Assembly (NCBI RefSeq): GCF_030815585.1
Contig: NZ_JAUSWY010000001.1
Location: 62,001 to 126,000, forward strand
From: Arthrobacter pascens
GTDB lineage: Bacteria > Actinomycetota > Actinomycetes > Actinomycetales > Micrococcaceae
DNA length: 64,000 nucleotides
Reading direction: 5' to 3'
The translations under genes and the position numbers were made by a program. Below are positions 23,866 through 32,773 of this stretch, one piece after another. Position 1 is the stretch's first letter; the number at the start of each line of letters is the position of its first letter. The notes under the pieces were generated by a model, which was given only the letters and a program-made list of their open reading frames with translations, was not told the origin of the DNA and searched no databases.

Positions 23866-25788
23866 ATGAAGGACCGCACCGTGAACATCGAATCCGCTTC
23901 CTTCCCAGCCACTGACCTCGCAACCGCCGCTGAGCTTGCGGCTCAACTCAGAGTCGATTCGGTACGCTCCAGCACGAGTGCCGGCTCCGGGCACCCGAGC
24001 TCAAGCATGTCTGCGGCAGATCTCCTGGCCGTTCTGATGTCGCGGCACTTGCGCTACGACTGGGACCGCCCGCACAACGCCGCGAACGATCACCTCATCT
24101 ACTCCAAGGGACACGCAAGCCCGCTCGCCTACTCGGTCTTCAAGGCGGCCGGAGTCGTCTCGGACGAGGAGCTGTTGACGGGCTACCGCCGCTTCGGCGA
24201 GCGTCTCCAGGGACACCCCACGCCGGTCCTGCCGTGGGTCGACGTCGCCACGGGCTCACTCGGCCAGGGTCTGCCCGACGGCGTCGGCGTCGCCCTCGCC
24301 GGCAAATATCTCGACAAATCGCCCTACCGCGTCTGGGTCCTTTGCGGCGACAGCGAGTTCGCTGAGGGCTCCGTCTGGGAGGCGCTCGACAAAGCCGCAT
24401 ACTACGGGCTGACAAACCTGATCACGATCGTCGACGTGAACCGGCTGGGTCAGCGCGGCGAGACTGAACTGGCCTGGGACATGGACGCTTATGCGCGTCG
24501 AGTCGAAGCCTTCGGCGCCCAGGCGATAGTGATCGATGGCCACGATCTGGGGCAGATTGACGATGCCATGGTCCAGGCCCGTAAGGCAGGAGAGGGCAAA
24601 CCTGTGGTCATCCTCGCCAGGACGATCAAGGCTAAGGGGTTCTCCAAAGCCGCCGACAGTCCTGACTGGCACGGCAAGCCCTTCCCGAAGGACATGGCAG
24701 ACGAAGCAATCGCAGAACTCGGCGGCGAACGGCACCTGAAGATCCGTGGACCGCTGCCGGAGGTCGTCTCGACAGTCAGGCCCGCCGCTGCCGCCACGGA
24801 CTGGGACCACGTCAAATACCAGGTCGGTGACGAAGTGGCGACGCGGAAGGCGTACGGCGAGGCCTTGGTCGCCGTCGGCACAAGGGACGCACGCGTTGTG
24901 GCGCTCGACGCGGAAGTGGGCAACTCCACGCATGCAGACCTGTTCGCCAAGGCCTTCCCCGAGCGGTTTTTCGAGATGTTCATCGCCGAACAGCAGCTCA
25001 TCGCCGCAGCCACCGGCCTGAGCGTCCGGGGCTACAAGGCCTTCGCGTCGACGTTCGCGGCGTTCCTCACCCGCGCCCACGACTTCATCCGGATGGGTGC
25101 GGTCTCGGGCGTCGATCTGCGGCTCGTCGGGTCTCATGTCGGCGTCGAGATCGGCGCAGACGGACCTTCACAGATGGCGTTGGAAGACATAGCGATGATG
25201 CGCGCCGTGCATGGCTCCACGGTGCTCTATCCCTCCGACGGAACCAGCACGGTGGCCCTGGTGGATGCCATGGCTGACAGGTCAGGGATCAGCTACCTCC
25301 GGACGACCCGCGGCGCCTACCCGGTGCTCTACGGGGCGGGAGAGCTGTTTCCGATCGGAGGGTGCAAGGTCCTTAGATCGAGCCAGGATGACCAGGTGAC
25401 CCTGGTTGGGGCGGGCGTCACGCTTCACGCCGCACTCGAGGCCGCGGATACCCTGCTGCAGCGGGGTATCCGGGCGCGGGTCATCGACTGTTATTCCGTA
25501 AAGCCGATTGATGCCGGCACCCTCATCACGGCGGCAGAAGAAACCAGCGGGCGGATCGTCGTCGCTGAGGATCACCACCCCGAAGGCGGCCTCGGATCCG
25601 CCGTCACCGACGCCCTCACCGGATCCGGGACGCGAACCCTGACGATCAGGCGGCTTGCCGTCACGGGGATGCCGGGCTCAGGAACCGGCGCGGAACTGCT
25701 TGCCTGGGCCGGGATCGATGCTGCGCATATCGCCGATGCCGCGGAAGCCCTCGTCCGGGAACCCGTGGACAGGGCCAGCAACCGCTGA
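23866..25788 (+). CDS. Transketolase (single-chain, short mammalian-like type)
   Basis: A 640-residue thiamine-diphosphate enzyme that moves two-carbon ketol units between sugar phosphates in the pentose phosphate pathway. The GDS-X-N thiamine motif runs from GDSEFAEGSVWEAL to IVDVNRLGQ; GHPSSSMSAADLLAVL and VGVEIGADGPSQMALEDIAM are worded as in the animal-type transketolases rather than the typical bacterial TktA, which is about 660-700 residues. Start ATG 23866 is listed; GTG 23881 with GAAGGACC upstream is an alternative. It follows an MFS exporter 44 bases upstream, so it could be part of a transferred sugar- or resistance-related unit; the main transketolase would be elsewhere. Confidence 0.9.
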   Translation: MKDRTVNIESASFPATDLATAAELAAQLRVDSVRSSTSAGSGHPSSSMSAADLLAVLMSRHLRYDWDRPHNAANDHLIYSKGHASPLAYSVFKAAGVVSDEELLTGYRRFGERLQGHPTPVLPWVDVATGSLGQGLPDGVGVALAGKYLDKSPYRVWVLCGDSEFAEGSVWEALDKAAYYGLTNLITIVDVNRLGQRGETELAWDMDAYARRVEAFGAQAIVIDGHDLGQIDDAMVQARKAGEGKPVVILARTIKAKGFSKAADSPDWHGKPFPKDMADEAIAELGGERHLKIRGPLPEVVSTVRPAAAATDWDHVKYQVGDEVATRKAYGEALVAVGTRDARVVALDAEVGNSTHADLFAKAFPERFFEMFIAEQQLIAAATGLSVRGYKAFASTFAAFLTRAHDFIRMGAVSGVDLRLVGSHVGVEIGADGPSQMALEDIAMMRAVHGSTVLYPSDGTSTVALVDAMADRSGISYLRTTRGAYPVLYGAGELFPIGGCKVLRSSQDDQVTLVGAGVTLHAALEAADTLLQRGIRARVIDCYSVKPIDAGTLITAAEETSGRIVVAEDHHPEGGLGSAVTDALTGSGTRTLTIRRLAVTGMPGSGTGAELLAWAGIDAAHIADAAEALVREPVDRASNR

Positions 25789-25816
25789 CGCGCCAGCCCA
25801 TTGAATCCGGGCGAAG

Positions 25817-26758
25817 CTACTGAATCCTGGCGAACAGCTCGTTCAGCTCCGCCGTCAGCTGCTTCTGGACGGCCGGGGTGCCGATCTCCTTGCCGTCGAT
25901 GTGGTTGACCGGCGCCAGCAGCCTGATGCTGGAAATCAGCCACACGGCGTCGGCCTCCAGCAGGTCATGCGGTTCCAGCGGACCGTAGCCCAGTTCCCAA
26001 CCAGCCGCTGCGGCGGCCCTGAAAAGCGCCTCCTGGGAGGTTCCGGCGAGGATGCCGCTGTCCAGCTGCGGGGTGACGAGCCGGCGCACCGTGCGGGTGC
26101 CGCCGGTGCCGTCGTCGGACGTTTCCAGGTGGGCCAGCAGGACGGTGGAGGTGGGGCCTTCGAGGACTCGGCCGTCTGAGGACGTGAAGATCACGTCATC
26201 GGCACCCTGTTTGTGGGCGTGCCGCAGCGCCGCCATGTTCACCGCATAGGACAGTGTCTTGGCGCCGAGCAGCAGCCAGGGCGCGCGCTCTGCCGCATCG
26301 CTGTCGTAGCCGCGGTCCAGGAGGATCACGTCGATGCCGGTCTCGCGCTGCCGCCGCCCGGCAGCGCCCACCGGGGAAACCTGCACCCAGCAGGTGGGGG
26401 AGGAGGCACCTTCCGTTCCGCGGGTGACGATCAGCTTCACCACTACCTCGTCCTCGGCAGGGGTGGTTGCCGGGTGCTGCGTCCGGTACTCGGCCACGCC
26501 TGTTTCGATGGCCCGCCGCCACTGCTCCTGCCCAGGGATGTCCAAATCCATGGCCAGTGCCGAACCGCCCAGACGGTCCAGGTGGGCCTGGAGCTTCCGG
26601 ACCGCTCCGCCCACTGCGAGCATGGATTCGAACACGCCGTCGCCCCGGGTGGCACCCTGGTCCGTGGCCATCAGCTGGGGCTGCGAGGCATCGGCCAGCC
26701 GGCCGTTGGGGAACGCGGGGTCAAGGAAAACGAGCACCACGGAAGCAGGAGAGGTCAT
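25817..26758 (-). CDS. pabC: Aminodeoxychorismate lyase (class IV PLP enzyme)
   Basis: A 313-residue fold-type IV PLP enzyme. The PLP lysine is Lys167 in LLLGAKTLSYAVN, and FTSSDGRVLEGPTSTVLL is the phosphate-binding segment typical of the class. PabC releases pyruvate from aminodeoxychorismate, giving 4-aminobenzoate for folate. D-amino acid and branched-chain aminotransferases are the alternative members. The pabB-type gene about 1.6 kb downstream, with only cls between them, supports the pabC reading. The gene runs away from the cardiolipin synthase gene. Confidence 0.85.
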   Translation of the reverse strand: MTSPASVVLVFLDPAFPNGRLADASQPQLMATDQGATRGDGVFESMLAVGGAVRKLQAHLDRLGGSALAMDLDIPGQEQWRRAIETGVAEYRTQHPATTPAEDEVVVKLIVTRGTEGASSPTCWVQVSPVGAAGRRQRETGIDVILLDRGYDSDAAERAPWLLLGAKTLSYAVNMAALRHAHKQGADDVIFTSSDGRVLEGPTSTVLLAHLETSDDGTGGTRTVRRLVTPQLDSGILAGTSQEALFRAAAAAGWELGYGPLEPHDLLEADAVWLISSIRLLAPVNHIDGKEIGTPAVQKQLTAELNELFARIQ

Positions 26759-26852
26759 GGCTCCAGCTTAGTCCGGGCCGCCGCGGATAAGCTGTGGTCA
26801 TTGCCCTGGCCGGAAACCGTCCGCAGGGTGTGCGCAATCCGGGGGTTTTCGA

Positions 26853-28328
26853 GTGTTGTGGCCATTTTCGCTGGCGGGTACCTCGCCGACGTGGCTCGTG
26901 GTGCTTCTGAGCGCTGCGGACCTGGTGATCAGGGTGCTCGCCGTGGGCATCATTCCCGGCAACCGCCGCCCCACCACCGCCATGGCGTGGCTGTTGGGCA
27001 TTTTCTTTGTGCCGTTCCTGGGCCTGGTCCTCTTCCTGCTGTTCGGCAACTTCAAACTCTCCAGCCGCCGCCGCCAGCAGCAGGAGCAGGTCAATGAAAG
27101 GGTGCGTGCGGGCACCTCCTCACTCGCCGACGTCGAAAGCAAATACCGCGGTCCTGAGTGGGTGACTTCCGCCGCGGAACTGAACCGGCGGCTGGGCTCC
27201 CTTCCCATGGTGGACGGCAACTCCGTGGACCTCATCCCCGGCTACCCGGACTCGATCCTGGCCATGGCCGAGGCAGTACGCAAGGCCAAGAAGTTCGTCA
27301 ACGCCGAGTTCTACATCATGAGCACGGACCACATCACCGACGATCTGCTCACGGCCTTGGAAGAGGCCGCCGAACGCGGCGTGGAAGTCCGGGTGCTGTT
27401 CGACCACATCGGCACGCTCCGGGTCAGGGGCTACCGCAACCTCCTCAAGCGCCTGCGGGCCAGCAAGATCCAGTGGAAGCGCATGCTCCCGTTGCTGCCC
27501 ATCCACGGCCAATGGCGGCGTCCCGACCTGCGCAACCACCGCAAGATCATGGTGATCGACGGCGAACTCGCCTTTACCGGCTCGCAGAACCTGATCGAGC
27601 CCTCCTACAACAACCCGAAGCACCGCAAGGCCGGCCGCGAATGGGTGGAGCTCATGGCGTGCCTGCACGGGCCGATCGTCACCACGCTGAACGTTGTGTT
27701 CGCCACCGACTGGCTCAGCGAAACCGATGAATCCCTGGAACACCAGCTGCAGCTCCCGTCCAACCCGGAACGCGGCAAAATCACGGCACAGGTGGTGCCC
27801 AGCGGTCCCGGGTTCATCACCGAGAACAACCTGCGGCTGTTCAATACCCTGATCTACTCCGCCCAGCACCGCATCTCCATCTGCAGCCCGTACTTCGTTC
27901 CCGACGATTCCCTGCTCTACGCCATCACCACCGCCGCCCAGCGGGGCGTGGACGTGGAACTGTTCGTCTCTGAAAAGGGGGACCAGTTCCTGGTCCATCA
28001 CGCCCAGCGCTCCTACTACGAGGCGCTGCTGGAGGCCGGAGTCCGGATCTACCTCTACAAGGCCCCGTCTGTGCTCCACGCCAAGCACTTCACCATCGAC
28101 GACGAAGTGGCCGTGCTGGGCTCCAGCAACATGGACATGCGCTCCTTCTCATTGAACATGGAGGTCTCCGTGATGCTCCTTGGTGCTGACATCGTCAACA
28201 ACATGCGAGCAGTGGAAAACACGTACCGGGACATCTCGCACGAGCTCAGGCTTGAGGACTGGCTCAGGCGGCCGCTAGGGGCCAGGTACGTAGACAACGT
28301 TGCCCGGCTGACAGCGACGGTCCAGTAA
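26853..28328 (+). CDS. cls: Cardiolipin synthase (phospholipase D family)
   Basis: A 491-residue membrane enzyme that condenses two phosphatidylglycerols, or PG with CDP-diacylglycerol, to cardiolipin. Two N-terminal membrane helices (WLVVLLSAADLVIRVLAVGI; MAWLLGIFFVPFLGLVLFLL) anchor it. The two HKD motifs are complete: His229, Lys231 and Asp236 in NHRKIMVIDGELAFTGS, and His409, Lys411 and Asp416 in HAKHFTIDDEVAVLGS. It starts at GTG 26853. A short hairpin (CCAGT/ACTGG) followed by GAGTTTTTG right at the stop is a probable terminator. Confidence 0.94.
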   Translation: MLWPFSLAGTSPTWLVVLLSAADLVIRVLAVGIIPGNRRPTTAMAWLLGIFFVPFLGLVLFLLFGNFKLSSRRRQQQEQVNERVRAGTSSLADVESKYRGPEWVTSAAELNRRLGSLPMVDGNSVDLIPGYPDSILAMAEAVRKAKKFVNAEFYIMSTDHITDDLLTALEEAAERGVEVRVLFDHIGTLRVRGYRNLLKRLRASKIQWKRMLPLLPIHGQWRRPDLRNHRKIMVIDGELAFTGSQNLIEPSYNNPKHRKAGREWVELMACLHGPIVTTLNVVFATDWLSETDESLEHQLQLPSNPERGKITAQVVPSGPGFITENNLRLFNTLIYSAQHRISICSPYFVPDDSLLYAITTAAQRGVDVELFVSEKGDQFLVHHAQRSYYEALLEAGVRIYLYKAPSVLHAKHFTIDDEVAVLGSSNMDMRSFSLNMEVSVMLLGADIVNNMRAVENTYRDISHELRLEDWLRRPLGARYVDNVARLTATVQ

Positions 28329-28343
28329 CCACTGGGAGTTTTT
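28322..28343 (+). terminator. Rho-independent terminator after cls
   Basis: CCAGT-AACC-ACTGG followed by a run of five T (28339-28343). The stem is short, so the signal is modest; it overlaps the cls stop codon. Confidence 0.5.
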
Positions 28344-28359
28344 GTCTGCTTCCCGGGGG

Positions 28360-30450
28360 TCAGCGGTCGGGGAATTGGGCGCCGAGGGCCGAGAGCACGC
28401 CGAAGGCTTTGACCCGGATCTCGTCGTACTCCTCATCGGGCGCGGAGTCGGAGGTGATGGCGCCGCCGACGCCGAGGGACAGTTCCGCCGTTGCCCCGCC
28501 TCCGCTGCCGTCCCCGGCTTCCGCCGTGATCACCAGCGTGCGGATCGCCACGGCGAGGTCCGTGGCGCCGTTGAGTGAAAAGTAGCCGATCGCGCCCGAA
28601 TAGATCCCTCTCGGTGCGCCTTCCAGCCGGTCCAGGATAGCCATGGTGCTGATCTTGGGGGCGCCGGTCATGGATCCGGCGGGGAAGCACGCGGCCACGG
28701 CCTCCGCCCGTGGCGAACCGGGCAGCAGACACGCATCGATGGTGCTCACCATCTGATGCACCGTGGCGTAACTTTCGATCTCGCACAGCCGGCTGACCGT
28801 AACGGAGCCCGGTTCCGCGAAGTGGCTGAGGTCATTGCGCAGCAGGTCCACGATCATGATGTTCTCGGCACGGTCCTTGAGTGAAGTCTCCAGTTCGCGC
28901 CGCAGCTGCGCGTCACGGGCAGGATCGGCGGCCCGGCGGCGGGTTCCCTTGATGGGCTCGGCGCGCATGCCGCCGTCGGACGCTATCTTCAGGAACCGCT
29001 CCGGAGACGTGCTGGCCACCGTCAGCGCGCCGAACTTCAGGAAGCTGGCGAACGGCGCCGGGTTCCTCCCGCGCAGGGCCAGGTACGTCCGCCACGGGTC
29101 CGCCGCGGCTGCGGGCAGCCGGGCGGAGAGCGTCGTGGTGAGGCAGACCTCGTACGAATTCCCTTCGCCGATTTCGTGCTGCGCGGCGGCGATCTTCTGC
29201 TTGTAGTCCAGCTCGGTGTCGCGGCCTCTGAACGCCGGTTCCGTCGGACGTACGACGCCGTTGCTGCCGCCAGCCTGCGTCGATGCCTCCCCTGCGCGTG
29301 GTTCCGCCGCCGCTGACACTGCGGCGCGGGCCGTTGCCAGCCAGCTGTCCGCATCGGAGGATTCCAGGGCCAGGAGCCAAACGGTTCCCTCGGCATGGTC
29401 CAGGACTGCCGCCCTTCCGGCGAAAATCAGGGCAGCGTCAGGAGTCTGCGCGGAAATATCGGTTCCACCGGTTTCGCGCTTCAGCTCGTATCCGAGACAG
29501 CCCAGCCAGCCCAGGGTGAACTCGCCGGGATAGCCCTCCGGGGTGCGGACTGCCCTGCGGCCCCAGACGGAATCCAGCCAGCGGAAGAAGGGGCCGGACA
29601 CCCGGGCTGTGGCGGAACCGGCCGTGATTCGGCTTTCACCCGAGCGGTGCGTGACCGCCTGGCCGAAGACACCGCCGCCGTCCGCCAGAATGCTGAAGCG
29701 GCTGCGCTCACTCGCCGGAGAATCCTCAGCGGGAGGCTCGGAGGGTGCATTCGAGGAGTCCAGCCAGACCGCATTGGCTGAACTGCCGTACAGCGCATTG
29801 AACAGGGTGGCTGCGTCCGGACGGCATTCCAGCCGTTCGGCGCGAAGCCTGAGCCCGCGGCGGGCGGAAAGTTCCGGGACCAGGGAAGGTGCCAGGGCGG
29901 GCAGATAAGGGAGGAGCTGCAGGACGTCCGCGGGGGCGGAGCCATCGGCAAGGTTCAGCACCCGAATGTCCGCGCGCTGTGGAACGTCATCGCCGGCGAG
30001 CCACGCGTCTTCCTGCGCGGCCCACTGGTCCCAGAACGGCTCATAGGTGCCGCCGTCCCGTTCCAGGGCCCGCGTCCGGCGGACCTCGTCCGGTGAGTCG
30101 GCCCAGATCACGGCGCTCAGCAGCGGGCGGGCTTCGGCCGCGGCGGCGCCCACCCCCTCGATGATCACAATCTCGGCGGGAAGGGTGACCCGGGTGTCGC
30201 CGTCGTAGTGTCTTTCCCAGTCCCAGCTGGTCCAGGTAGCCCGTTCTCCGTGGCTCAGGGGCGTGAGCACGGTGGACACGTAGCGTTCAATGCCTGCCGT
30301 CAGGCCGTTCCAACCCGGGTAGATGTCCTCAAGGTGGAAGAGCGAGACCTTGTGGTGGTTCCGGAGCTGTGCTGCCAGTTCGATGGCCAGAGTGGTTTTC
30401 CCTGCGCCGGATCGCCCGTCGATGGCGATGATCACAGGTGCGGGGGTCAT
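28360..30450 (-). CDS. P-loop nucleoside-kinase-like domain fused to aminodeoxychorismate synthase component I
   Basis: A 696-residue fusion. The start is ATG 30450, four bases inside the end of the phosphatase gene, since the domain begins MTPAPVIIAIDGRSGAGKTT. Residues 1-190 are a P-loop kinase of the uridine kinase type (GRSGAGKT at 12-19, then LFHLEDIYPGWNG). From about residue 200 follows a complete chorismate-binding enzyme: EPIKGTRRR with the catalytic Lys of PabB, the AENIMIVDLLRNDL region, and PAGSMTGAPKISTMAILD. PabB makes 4-amino-4-deoxychorismate, used by PabC for folate. PabB is normally about 450 residues, so the N-terminal kinase is an extra domain. It is co-translated with the low-molecular-weight phosphatase upstream. 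Confidence 0.88.
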   Translation of the reverse strand: MTPAPVIIAIDGRSGAGKTTLAIELAAQLRNHHKVSLFHLEDIYPGWNGLTAGIERYVSTVLTPLSHGERATWTSWDWERHYDGDTRVTLPAEIVIIEGVGAAAAEARPLLSAVIWADSPDEVRRTRALERDGGTYEPFWDQWAAQEDAWLAGDDVPQRADIRVLNLADGSAPADVLQLLPYLPALAPSLVPELSARRGLRLRAERLECRPDAATLFNALYGSSANAVWLDSSNAPSEPPAEDSPASERSRFSILADGGGVFGQAVTHRSGESRITAGSATARVSGPFFRWLDSVWGRRAVRTPEGYPGEFTLGWLGCLGYELKRETGGTDISAQTPDAALIFAGRAAVLDHAEGTVWLLALESSDADSWLATARAAVSAAAEPRAGEASTQAGGSNGVVRPTEPAFRGRDTELDYKQKIAAAQHEIGEGNSYEVCLTTTLSARLPAAAADPWRTYLALRGRNPAPFASFLKFGALTVASTSPERFLKIASDGGMRAEPIKGTRRRAADPARDAQLRRELETSLKDRAENIMIVDLLRNDLSHFAEPGSVTVSRLCEIESYATVHQMVSTIDACLLPGSPRAEAVAACFPAGSMTGAPKISTMAILDRLEGAPRGIYSGAIGYFSLNGATDLAVAIRTLVITAEAGDGSGGGATAELSLGVGGAITSDSAPDEEYDEIRVKAFGVLSALGAQFPDR

Positions 30451-31007
30451 GAAATAGAGCGTACCTGCTGCTGGTTCTGCTGATGGAGCAGTGCCGTCTG
30501 GCGGACGACGGACCGGACGTGCGCAATGATCCCCGGCACGGCGGCGTGGATCTCCTGCCACACGACGTCGAAATCTGCCTGGCCGCCGTACCAGGGATCC
30601 TCGATGCCCTGGTCAAGCAGGTCCCTGGAGGCAACGGCCGGGTCAAAACTGCGGAGCATGCGCACCTTGTCCATGGATTCCTGGTCCGGGGCCGATTCTC
30701 GCAGCCAGGCGTAGTGGTCGATGTCAAGGGCCAGGATGAGCTCGCGCTCGCGGAACCAGTTGGCCTGCCATTTCCGGGCAATGTGCTGGTCCGCGGTGAG
30801 TTTGGTGGCGGCGAGCCGGCGGGCAGCCCGGGGATCGATGGGGCGCCCGGCTTCGTAACCCGTGGTTCCCGCAGAGTCCACCCTCACCTCATCGGCCAGC
30901 CCTTCCGCCTCAAGTGCCGCAGCCAGCATCCGCTCTGCCATGGGGGATCGGCAGATGTTTCCGGTGCACACGGCGATGATCCGGTATGGGCTCGACGATG
31001 AGTTCAT
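30447..31007 (-). CDS. Low-molecular-weight protein-tyrosine phosphatase family protein
   Basis: A 186-residue LMW phosphatase. The P-loop CTGNICRS carries the nucleophile Cys14 and Arg20 (C-X5-R), and the acid loop IEDPWYGG has the general acid Asp. Such enzymes dephosphorylate phosphotyrosine proteins or, in some relatives, arsenate or sugars. Its stop overlaps the start of the kinase-PabB gene by four bases, so the two are expressed together, an association whose meaning is not evident. Confidence 0.9.
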   Translation of the reverse strand: MNSSSSPYRIIAVCTGNICRSPMAERMLAAALEAEGLADEVRVDSAGTTGYEAGRPIDPRAARRLAATKLTADQHIARKWQANWFRERELILALDIDHYAWLRESAPDQESMDKVRMLRSFDPAVASRDLLDQGIEDPWYGGQADFDVVWQEIHAAVPGIIAHVRSVVRQTALLHQQNQQQVRSIS

Positions 31008-31124
31008 GGGCTAAGCATGCGGGATGCCGGACCCTCTTGGCTACCCGGATTTCATGAACCTTCACCGTTTCGTAAAGTGACTTGCGGAACCCGACACATG
31101 TGGTTTACGACGCAGGCTGCCGCG

Positions 31125-31748
31125 TCAGTGGATCAGGGCGAGCAGGATGCCCACCGCCACAAAGAGGGCCCCGAAAATCCGGCTGAGGATCTTCTGTCCG
31201 TGGGTGTTATGCGTGAAGCGCTGGAACCACTTGGCGGCCAAGGCGAAGAAGAACCACATGACCAGGATGTCGATCACGACCACCGTGGCCGTCAGGACCA
31301 GGTACTGCGGAACGAGGGGCTGTTCGGGGCGGATGAACTGCGGCATGAATGCCAGGAAGAACACTATCGCTTTGGGGTTCAGCAGGTTCACCCAGAGTCC
31401 ACGCCGGACCATGGACCAGGCGGGTTCGTTCCGGAGGGCCGTGACGTCCTCCTGATCCAGGTCCGGTTTGCTCAGGAACTGCCGGATGCCCAGATACACC
31501 AGGTAGGCCGCACCCGCATAGCGGATCCCATTGAAGGCCACGGGGGAGCTCGCCACCAGCACGCCCAGTCCCAGCGCCACGATCATCACGTGGATGACCA
31601 GGGCCGCCTGCTGGCCCAGGATGCCCCAGATGGAGCGCCGGAAACCGGTGGTCAGCGAGTTGCTCATCGTGTTGATGGCGCCCGCACCCGGAGTGAAGCT
31701 GACCAGGACGCCGGCTCCGGCCAGGGTGAGCCATAGGGAGAATTGCAC
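31125..31748 (-). CDS. LysE family amino-acid exporter
   Basis: A 207-residue membrane protein with six helices. Family marks are FTPGAGAINTMSNSLTTGF at the start (the LysE/RhtB loop, here with GAGA in place of the usual GP), GAAYLVYLGIRQF, and LWVNLLNPKAIVFFLAF, the most conserved stretch. These export amino acids such as lysine, homoserine or threonine. The GTG start has GGGAG almost adjacent, an unusual spacing, so initiation may be weak or begin elsewhere. Confidence 0.88.
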   Translation of the reverse strand: MQFSLWLTLAGAGVLVSFTPGAGAINTMSNSLTTGFRRSIWGILGQQAALVIHVMIVALGLGVLVASSPVAFNGIRYAGAAYLVYLGIRQFLSKPDLDQEDVTALRNEPAWSMVRRGLWVNLLNPKAIVFFLAFMPQFIRPEQPLVPQYLVLTATVVVIDILVMWFFFALAAKWFQRFTHNTHGQKILSRIFGALFVAVGILLALIH

Positions 31749-31880
31749 CTCCCAAGCCTAGTGCCCCTTCACCACAGGGTGGCCACGGACAAGGGCCTGG
31801 AGATCCGCATCGGCCGCCACCAACGTAAGTCCTTTCACCGTCCGAGGAAAGGTCAGCCACATTCGCCGTACTTAGTACGC

Positions 31881-32699
31881 TCACGCCCGGGCGATGACTT
31901 CCCCGTTCGGGATCAGGAACCAGCCGTCGTCGGTTGACCCCCAGCGGTGCCAGCCGGCGGAAATCCGGGCGAGGTCCGCGGGGTTGGCGAAACCGTACTC
32001 CAGGGCCTGTTCAGCGAAGGCCGAATGCAGCACCCGCTCGCCCCACACCCGGGCCTGCCAGCGGCGCTGCTGCCCGGTGGCGTAGAGCCAGTTGCTGCTG
32101 GTGGGCGCAACATCGGTGAATCCTGCGGACTGGGCCCACGAAACCAGGCGTCGTCCGGCGTCGGGTTCGGCCCCGTTGCGCCGCGCGATCCGCTGGTATA
32201 GCTCCATCCATTCATCGAGCTCCGGAATGGCGGGGTACCAGCTCATGCCATGGAAGTCGGCGTCGCGCACGGCCACTATGCCGCCGGGTTTGGCCACGCG
32301 CCGCATTTCCCTCAGCGCCTCCACAGGGTCCGTCAGGTGCTGGAGCACCTGGTGCGCGTGGACGACGTCGAAGGTTTCATCCTCGAAATCGAGGTCGTAG
32401 ATGTTGCCCGCCAGGAACTCCGCGTTGGCCACACCCCGCTCCGCGGCAAGGGCTGTGGCCTGGGCGATGATGTCCGGAGACCGGTCCAGGCCCGTCACCT
32501 TTCCCGGCGCCACGAGTCCTGCGAAATCGCAAGTGATGCTGCCCGGCCCGCAGCCGACGTCGAGCACGGACGCCCCGGGAGTCAGGTGCGGAATGACAAA
32601 GGCCGCGGAATTCTCCGCAGTCCGGGACGCATGGGCGCGGACCACTGACTCGTGGTGGCCGTGCGTGTACACATCGTCTTCGGGCCCCTGCGTACTCAT
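31881..32699 (-). CDS. Class I SAM-dependent methyltransferase (UbiE-like)
   Basis: About 272 residues from ATG 32699; an upstream TTG two codons earlier is possible. The SAM-binding motif I is VLDVGCGPGSITCDFA, motif II-like LDRSPDIIAQATALA, and the post-II segment FDVVHAHQVLQHLTDPVEAL with REMRRVAKPGG following. This set matches UbiE/COQ5-type methyltransferases acting on small molecules. The extended C-terminal half (W-rich) may shape the substrate pocket. No neighbour reveals the substrate. Confidence 0.88.
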   Translation of the reverse strand: MSTQGPEDDVYTHGHHESVVRAHASRTAENSAAFVIPHLTPGASVLDVGCGPGSITCDFAGLVAPGKVTGLDRSPDIIAQATALAAERGVANAEFLAGNIYDLDFEDETFDVVHAHQVLQHLTDPVEALREMRRVAKPGGIVAVRDADFHGMSWYPAIPELDEWMELYQRIARRNGAEPDAGRRLVSWAQSAGFTDVAPTSSNWLYATGQQRRWQARVWGERVLHSAFAEQALEYGFANPADLARISAGWHRWGSTDDGWFLIPNGEVIARA

Positions 32700-32773
32700 A
32701 AACAAACGCTACCGCCCTGATGCCCCTAATGGGTGGAACCTCGGCCGGAGCGCCATAGGGCCTACCGACGGCG

